This document shows, piece by piece, positions 8,150 to 13,573 of a DNA stretch of 13,573 bases. How positions within the stretch are numbered: position 1 is the stretch's first letter; each line of letters starts with the position of its first letter. The notes below the pieces were generated by a model. The model did not search any database, was not told where the DNA came from, and worked only from the letters and a program-made list of their open reading frames with translations. The translations under genes and the position numbers were made by a program. The stretch is from Acanthaster planci (Eukaryota; Echinodermata; Asteroidea; Valvatida; Acanthasteridae): NCBI RefSeq assembly GCF_001949145.1, contig NW_019091433.1, forward strand, positions 188,001 to 201,573, in the 5' to 3' direction.

Positions 8150-8321
8150 CCCTCTCAAGGCAAAACAACGTTACTTAAAAATGACCATTTTGAGAAAAAA
8201 GACTTCAGACTTGAGGCGGTTGAAATTTTTGAACTATCAGTGCAATATTGTTGAAATTTCACGGGCGTGTCCAGAGATATATTTTCCGAATATGGATGGT
8301 TAAGATCATAAATCATTTTTA

Positions 8322-8418
8322 AAAGATACATCGTTTTCCTGGTTTTTTTTTATCCTCCTCTGCTACCCCAACAGTCAAAAGTTTTTTGTTACATATCACG
8401 GCAAAACGATGTATCTTT
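8322..8418. repeat. Perfect 16-bp inverted repeat, 65-bp loop
   Basis: AAAGATACATCGTTTT (8322-8337) and AAAACGATGTATCTTT (8403-8418) are exact reverse complements. The word is the core of the repeats at 8150 and 9871, so this is either a small foldback member of that family or two solo ends. Confidence 0.8.
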
Positions 8419-8946
8419 GGTGACCTGCTTCAGATAAAGGGATATTTGACTTAACTGCATGCCAGATTAATGCATCTTTGAGAATTTCTGTGCATTTCAT
8501 CAAATAAGCAACATGACAGTCCAGTGGCATGGCGCAATTACATCGAGAAATTTTTAATTTTATGTATGTTGGATTTTACATATCTATCCATTAAGCAAGA
8601 TTAAACATGTCAGTTGGTAAGTCAGACACATTACGTACTTTTTAAAATGATCTTTTAATTGACATTTAAATGGCATAATAGCCCGCACATTTACATTAGA
8701 GTGTTGTAAATTTCATTGCAATTATATCAAGGTCTATTACGAAAGCTGATTTGTGAGAACTATTTTTATCCAGAACACAAGTAGCCATGCTTAACGGATG
8801 GAATATGAGAGTCAATGTTTGGTTCATAGTCATGTAAGTTTCTGCATTCAGTTTAAAATAAAACTGAATATAAATCGACAATACCAAAAAGTTGAAAGGA
8901 TTCGATTTGTCATACATGCATCTGACTTGAATACACACGAGGATAA

Positions 8947-9072
8947 GCACAAATCATGTTGAGTTTTTAATACACATAGTTTCAACATGGAGTCCATACC
9001 AATTTCAAGTAACAAAGTCTTGATACATGTAGTTTAAACAGTGAAACCCAGGCTGAGCACAAGTCGTGTTGA
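8947..9072 (+). repeat. Pair of degenerate direct-repeat words
   Basis: GCACAAATCATGTTGA (8947-8962) recurs as GCACAAGTCGTGTTGA (9057-9072), with 14 of 16 matching. Between them ATACACATAGTTTCAACA (8970-8987) recurs as ATACATGTAGTTTAAACA (9023-9040), with 15 of 18 matching. The order is A-B-B'-A', all in direct orientation. The origin is unknown. Confidence 0.5.
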
Positions 9073-9792
9073 TGCTTATGCGTATGTAACAACCATAACA
9101 GCATGCCGCAATGTTAAATTATTTCAGTAAAAATGTGGACCAGTCAATCATCCAGTCAGTGTCTGGTCGGAGCAAAAGATAGATCTGCATTCATTTTAAT
9201 GACAATGTGTTCAAGTGGATAAAAAGCATTCATTTTTATTCAAAGACTGGCATATATTTTGGCAAAAGGGAGTATCTTGGAGATGCATTATTTTGCCATA
9301 TTATAGAAACTGAGTGAAGATACACTTTGACCTTACAGATTCGCATCCTGGCAAAACAACGGTTCTTCGATGTGGTTGGTTATGCCTCGTCAAGGTTCCC
9401 TCTGGGAAGGTGTTTCGAATAAATGAAAAACGGATGTGTTAGATGCGAGCTTTTCTTGAACGCTCGGTGAAGCTTCAAAGAGCATAACTGCAAACAGTAA
9501 ATGTATAATATGTAACTACAGGGTTTTGCTTGAGCATTAATGACAACATTTGCAACATGCAGCTTCTTTCTGTTGTTTGCTTTATGTTTTCGCATCTTTA
9601 TTCCTCGAATTTATTTCGTCGTAACATTCTACACGTCCTATTTTCTACATGTATTTTCGTCAGATTCCACACATGGCATTATGGAAACAAATGTTGTTCT
9701 TGAATTGTTGAATTAAAAAAAGAGATACGCTGGACTGCCAAAGGAAATCACACGATTTACCTCAAAAACGATTGGAAAACATGGGCTACTTC

Positions 9793-9961
9793 AGAAAGGA
9801 AATTTATAATTTTCTAACCACTGAAAGAGCGCCATCAAATCACCCATAATATATCCGTATCTCAAAAAAATTAAGTTACATCGTTTTGCCGTGAGAGGGC
9901 CGCGTTGTTCCTCAGACGACCTTCGTTGGCCCAAGATGTTGTCCCTCCCGAGGGCCGCCAT
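9793..9961 (-). CDS. Small minus-strand frame with a good start context (uncertain)
   Basis: Reading leftward from 9961, ATG in the context GAGGATGGCGGCC opens a 55-codon frame ending at TGA (9793-9795). It begins MAALGRDNILGQRRSSEEQR, which is hydrophilic, then runs through the right-hand inverted repeat at 9871-9899. The start lies in a GC-rich patch with CACGTG at about 9972, so a first exon with a donor at the CGAT|GTAACT site (near 9880) is conceivable. Against this, the frame overlaps repeat sequence, the peptide is unrecognised and no partner exon is seen. Confidence 0.15.
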
Positions 9962-10813
9962 CCTCAAGACACGTGATACAGCTGTTGATCTTTGGAATTC
10001 AGGGGGTACTTAGGAATGAAACGGGACTTCAAGAAAAGTCTTTAAGGAGCCACTCCATGAAAGATTTCTCTTCTTTGTAATCCCTGAAGGAATTCCCTCT
10101 CCTTGAACTCCCACCACATTACTTGCACCTCAATCCATTCCAAAAAATCCATGATTTTTCTTCTTGGCAATCATCTGCAGGAGGGGATTTTGGTTCAACA
10201 AAGTAACTTTAAGAAAAAAACGTAGTCTTGCTGAACATTTCTTACAAGCTGCCTCTATATTGAAACACTGTTAGCTTCTGAACTAAACTTGTCACCTCAT
10301 CAGGAGTTATTGTTAAAAATGTGGCAAGAAAATTGACAGTTACCCACTTTGCCCACACAAAATTTCCTCGGAATCAACAGGAGCTGATGTCAGCTGAAGT
10401 CGCAACAGAAACGTCAAATGCTTGATCTTTGTAATGATTGAACATGAACAAGGCACTTAAAATCTTGCATGAGTAACTAAGGAAAGACTTGAGAAAATAC
10501 ACAGGAAATTCAAATAATTTTCTTTAACATTATCCAAGAATTATTGCCTCGACTCTGAAACAAACTGATCTACAAAACATTTGTCAACAGTTACTTTTTT
10601 AACGTGACTTTCTTGTAAAACCTTCCCTTTTCTTACTGAACACAGAAATGTTAGCAATTTCTTATGAGAATGAATCTTACGCAACTCCTACCTTGTGAAA
10701 AAGTTCGCAAATATATATTTTTATCTGCACGATTAAGAAAAAAGACGGGATTTGCCATCACAAGACACATCTAAAAATTTGGATGGGTGCAGAGGGAGTG
10801 TTCACATCATTGT
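9962..10813. other. AT-rich stretch without a supported gene
   Basis: Sequence rich in A-runs and T-runs with no frame of note. It contains CACGTG (E-box word) at about 9972. It lies downstream of the minus-strand UIM gene, so it is probably intergenic or an extended 3'UTR; an alternative minus-strand AATAAA lies at 9597-9602. Confidence 0.4.
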
Positions 10814-11226
10814 TTTAATTGTTTTTAGGCATGCGGAAAGAGACTGCAGTAATAGCATTGTTTCGCATTTTGTGAGATAAACTCAGAGGATTTGTGCTTG
10901 CAAGATGAAAGAAGCAAACCAAATGAAAATGATTTGCCACAGAAATTAGCCAAATAACAATAATTTGTGAAACAGTTTGTGACAGAAACTCTTCCTATCA
11001 AAATAACGGATCTTACAACTTCTCCAGGGACAAAAGCTCTGTACAACTCAAGCTTTACTCTGCGAAGTGCTGCATAATGCTTAAAAGATCCATCCCCCGT
11101 TCCCCTCCAACTGCGGAAGCACACCAGGAGAAGATGTCCTCCCTCATTATTCATTATTTCAAGCATGCCCATGAGAAACTTCACTCTGCAGAACTGGAAA
11201 AGTCAGAAGATAAGTCCAACAAGTCT
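10795..11226 (-). other. Likely 3'UTR of the UIM gene, ATTAAA poly(A) signal
   Basis: The stop of the UIM exon is at 11227-11229. About 410 bp further on the minus strand lies ATTAAA (10814-10819), the commonest variant poly(A) hexamer, followed by a GT-containing stretch (ATGATGTGAAC). A 119-codon minus frame inside (10825-11184) is treated as chance; see rejected items. Confidence 0.35.
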
Positions 11227-11550
11227 TCACGAGCCGCTGCCTTGCTGGTGCTGGGCCTGCTGCGTCCCACCCAATGACATCTGAATGGCGATCTCCAGCA
11301 TGGCTTCCTCTGTCATCTGTTCGTCGTTGACATAAGTCTCCTCTTCCATTTTCAGAGAGTGTCCGACTGCACCTGGAGTGGGGTAGTACGTCTGTCCACC
11401 TCTGGCTTCCAGTCCTGCTGCCTGCATGCCTGAGGGATTATCTGGCAGGGCTTGTCCTTGAGGATGTGATCCAGAAGACGGCGCATACTGTCCTTCCTCG
11501 GGATGCTTTGAGGACGCAGATGTCGGTGGCTGAGGAGCTCCTGAGGTATG
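11227..11550 (-). CDS. Terminal exon of a ubiquitin-interacting-motif (UIM) protein, partial
   Basis: The minus-strand frame runs about 107 codons from near 11550 to TGA at 11227-11229. In-frame TGA and TAA codons lie just upstream of it, next to acceptor-like sites (AAACCAG ending at 11555, CCTCAG ending at 11541), so it reads as a terminal exon and not a whole gene. The first ~75 residues are low-complexity and rich in Ser, Pro, Gly and Gln. They are followed by an acidic stretch (KMEEETYVNDEQ) and then MTEEAMLEIAIQMSL, which fits the UIM pattern: acidic run, Leu, then Ala and Ser four apart (A47 and S51 counted from the Met at 11427). A Gln-rich tail ends the protein at GSGS. UIMs bind ubiquitin, so a role in ubiquitin signalling, proteasome delivery or endocytic sorting is likely. 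The final acidic position of the motif is Gly. PSMD4 has a similar second UIM but its flanks differ; the parent family is not identified. Upstream exons lie beyond 11555, outside or hidden in introns. Confidence 0.6.
   Translation of the reverse strand, partial: HTSGAPQPPTSASSKHPEEGQYAPSSGSHPQGQALPDNPSGMQAAGLEARGGQTYYPTPGAVGHSLKMEEETYVNDEQMTEEAMLEIAIQMSLGGTQQAQHQQGSGS
11266..11313 (-). other. UIM coding segment
   Basis: The segment encodes TEEAMLEIAIQMSLGG. The conserved Leu, Ala and Ser of the ubiquitin-binding helix are present. The C-terminal acidic residue common in UIMs is replaced by Gly, which may weaken binding. Confidence 0.6.
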
Positions 11551-11954
11551 CTGCCTGGTTTATCAATCAAAAAATTTGACTATTGCATTTTGGGTGTAAG
11601 AACTCAATGGTCTATATGTGCACGTACTACTAAACAATGACAAAGAGACAGTTTGAGGATGCTTGACCTCAAACGCCTTTGTGCACCAACACTCATGCAA
11701 GTTTCTCTGTGAAAATCTACATGTCTGTGCACATTCTGATGAAAATTGGTCCAGTGAACTGAATGCCATATGAGTACAAATGACTATTAAAGCAATGTGT
11801 CCTTAAATACTGTCTCATGTAAACAGGCCACCTACTTTGAGCTTCGACCCAATTTAGACTCGTTTACACTTCAGGCAAATGTGACAGCAAAGCAAATCCC
11901 ATGTCACAAGACATTTGCAGTGAAATTTCCTCGAGTTGACATGCATTCAGCTTT
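11551..11954. other. Probable intron upstream of the UIM exon
   Basis: On the minus strand this precedes the exon acceptor and has no convincing frame; the 68-codon minus frame at 11563-11769 shows no domain. An imperfect inverted repeat lies at about 11873-11920: GGCAAATGTGACA faces TGTCACAAGACATTTGC. Confidence 0.4.
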
Positions 11955-12000
11955 TGCAAATTTGTGGTGAAAACACTTAATCTGACGTCACAAATTTGCA
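11955..12000. repeat. Perfect 12-bp inverted repeat enclosing a CRE palindrome
   Basis: TGCAAATTTGTG (11955-11966) and CACAAATTTGCA (11989-12000) are exact reverse complements with a 22-nt loop. The loop end contains TGACGTCA (11983-11990), the full CREB/ATF palindrome, overlapping the right arm. With the GCAAATGT/ACATTTGC pair at 11873-11920, this may be the remains of another foldback element with repeated GCAAAT words. Confidence 0.6.
11983..11990. promoter_or_regulatory. CRE palindrome TGACGTCA
   Basis: Exact full-site cAMP-response element. An 8-bp match is not rare by chance, and it sits inside a repeat, probably in an intron. Function is unproven. Confidence 0.25.
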
Positions 12001-13385
12001 TTCAAGCTCCCTTTTGAGCCAAGTATAAGCCAACATCGAGACCATCACAAGACCCTACAAAAATACTAACATAAAACTAACGTAAGACTTGTCAGAAATG
12101 AAGTCACAAGTCACTTTTAAAGTGAATGGCTAACCAGGTGTTCAAAACTAGTTTCCAGCTGGCCAGCTTAAATTCTCTTTCTTTAAAAAAACATGATGCA
12201 ATGAAAGCAAGATGTGGAGCAATTTTGTAAACATCCAAAAGGAAATAACAAGGTATTCAGATTATGTGCCATTTCTGAAACCAGCTGAAGTCTGCCACAT
12301 GTGACACAGTAAGCATTTCAAGTGCGTATTGCCAATTTCAACTATTATGTAATCATAAGCGGCAACATGGTAGCCAATGAGCAAAGTGGATCCAGACCAA
12401 AATTGGGAGGGGGGGAGCTTGTTTTGGAGGGCCCAAAATTTGTACATTTTTTCAACTTTTTCTGGCCTAAGTGAGGATTGAGGCTACATTCAGGGTTTTT
12501 ACATGCTTTGGGAATAAAGGGAAATGAAATTGATGATTAAATTCATCTTTATCATATTACCGAAAAGAATAAAAATGGGCTCTCTTTTCGGGGGCAGCTA
12601 GGCCCTTGACGGGAAAGACACTGTCTCTGTATTTTCCCATGGCTAGGTTTAGAGGTAACTTAATAGTTCAGTGAATGCAGACTAATTGTGCTTAAAGCAG
12701 TATTACTTGTATTCTGGATTTCAAGCTTTTGAAATGAACTTGACAGTCCTTTGGCATGCACTCATCGCACCGATGCGCAAGTTAATGCGCATTTGACGCG
12801 GAACATGCCCAGTAAGTGCAACGAATTTTGTCTGGAATATATGGTCTTGGTGTGCATGCTGAATGCGTGAAAAAACCCAGTTGGAAAACTGAGTACCATC
12901 TGTCTTTCTTTCGCTGGTGAGGGCGCACTTCAGCTTAGGGTGGATACAACTTTAAAACTACGAGAAGTATTTTTAACAACCTGTATCCCATTAGCTACAT
13001 GTATCTAATACATCAAAGAATACACACACAACATGTGATACTTTCATTATCCACGTACTCAACTCCAGCATAAAGCACATTGCGGAACATAAAGAGGGTT
13101 GACACAGGTGTAGTACACTGTTTCCTAATAATGTATTGACAGCATGCATGAGCACTTCCGTTTTACATTTTCTTTTCAGTTAGGTCCCAGTAACCCTAGA
13201 AGAGCCTGGGCAGGGGCAAAATTTGCCCCCCCCTCCTGCTGGCGGTGAAATGTTCCAAAGTAATCTAGTATTTTGGGGTTAGTCCTTGGCCTGGAACTTG
13301 AAATCTTGAACTACATCTGTAACTGTGGAATTTGAAAAGGAACTTGATCATTCTGAGATTGGTAGCCGATAAACTCAGGATGGGC
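12001..13385. other. Long stretch without a supported gene
   Basis: About 1.4 kb, probably intron of, or upstream from, the minus-strand UIM gene. It contains G-runs at about 12407-12418 and a CpG-rich patch at 12765-12805 with ATGCGCA repeated. GGGGCAAAATTTGCCCC, a perfect palindrome, lies at 13213-13229. No frame over about 60 codons shows a domain. Confidence 0.45.
13213..13229. repeat. Perfect 17-bp palindrome
   Basis: GGGGCAAA-A-TTTGCCCC pairs at all 8 positions around one base, followed by further C residues. It may be the tip of a decayed hairpin element. Confidence 0.7.
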
Positions 13386-13573
13386 CCAGAGCTGGATATA
13401 GAGAGAGTAGAATCAACTTCAGAATTTGGAACCGAAATGGCTGTTCATTACCTGTGCAGTACAGCATGCAGCTATTGTGTGCTAATTGTCCATGTGCACT
13501 GAAGCATCATCCACCATGTTGGTTCTGATAATTGAGACACTCATGTCATAACTCTCTCTATGAACAGCTCTGG
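13386..13573. mobile_element. MITE, TATAGAGAG family, copy 2 (reaches window end)
   Basis: Homologous to 7630-7813 over nearly its whole length, in the same orientation. The ends pair: CCAGAGCTGGATATAGAGAG at 13386-13405 faces CTCTCTATGAACAGCTCTGG at 13554-13573. The terminal repeat reaches the last base of the window, so the outer boundary and any target-site duplication cannot be judged. It is non-coding. Confidence 0.78.

Larger units (their letters stand above)
8150..9899. mobile_element. Possible 1.75-kb element bounded by GGCAAAAC inverted repeats
   Basis: The left end 8150-8178 (CCCTCTCAAGGCAAAAC onward) and the right end 9871-9899 read on the minus strand (CCCTCTCACGGCAAAAC onward) match at 25 of 29 positions. 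The core recurs inside: AAAACGATGTATCTTT at 8403-8418, its exact reverse complement at 8322-8337, and GGCAAAACAACGG at 9350-9362. The interior has no long frame, so a transposase is not encoded. It contains AT-rich sequence and a pair of degenerate direct repeats (8947-8987 and 9023-9072). No target-site duplication was seen. Alternatively these are several independent short insertions of one family. Confidence 0.45.

Noticed and set aside
10825-11184. 119-codon minus-strand frame with a stretch (KLELYRAFVPGEVV) resembling the S1-domain region of exosome subunit CSL4/EXOSC1, with an acceptor-like CAG before it and a donor-like GTAAGA after it
   Set aside because: The resemblance covers only about 14 residues, does not continue downstream, and no neighbouring exon with the expected sequence is visible. 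It lies in the likely 3'UTR of the UIM gene. A protein search would settle it.
1-13573. CRISPR array, prokaryotic operon or phage module
   Set aside because: No regularly spaced identical repeats with unique spacers, no dense coding and no ribosome-binding sites; all signals are eukaryotic.

Overview
This is a eukaryotic nuclear window. Over 13.6 kb there is no convincing long open frame, no ribosome-binding-site or operon logic, AT-rich sequence, candidate splice acceptors and poly(A) signals, and at least four families of short non-autonomous inverted-repeat elements. The repeat style (foldback MITEs, a tRNA-like SINE relic, frequent TACATGTA and TAGGCCTA words) suggests a marine invertebrate, perhaps a deuterostome such as an echinoderm, hemichordate or amphioxus. 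That assignment is inference from word usage only and is weak.

Layout. Positions 1-800 may hold the terminal exon of a plus-strand gene: acceptor at 449, short frame to a TGA at 527, AATAAA at 771. Positions 800-2750 are unassigned. Positions 2756-4284 contain three foldback elements: two copies of one family (2756-2922 and 4072-4284) flank an unrelated inverted-repeat element (3443-3624). Positions 4285-6790 are mostly unassigned, with a possible poly(A) signal at 4656 and a short degenerate CGAAG minisatellite at 6100-6175. A tRNA-like SINE relic lies near 6795-6870. Positions 7351-7813 hold two back-to-back foldback elements, and the second has another copy at the very end of the window (13386-13573). 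Positions 8150-9899 are bounded by a 29-bp imperfect inverted repeat whose core word recurs inside. Positions 10800-11550 on the minus strand carry the best protein-coding signal: a terminal exon encoding a ubiquitin-interacting motif (UIM), followed by a plausible 3'UTR. Positions 11555-13385 would be intron or upstream sequence of that gene.

The most interesting signal is in the 2756-2922 / 4072-4284 family. Its arms are built from GGTCA/TGACC inverted half-sites. The two copies together carry four exact GGTCAnnnTGACC palindromes, the textbook estrogen-response-element geometry, plus four more with 4- or 5-bp spacers. A mobile element that spreads nuclear-receptor-type palindromes would be a testable regulatory hypothesis. 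No autonomous transposase, virus, toxin or CRISPR-like system was seen.
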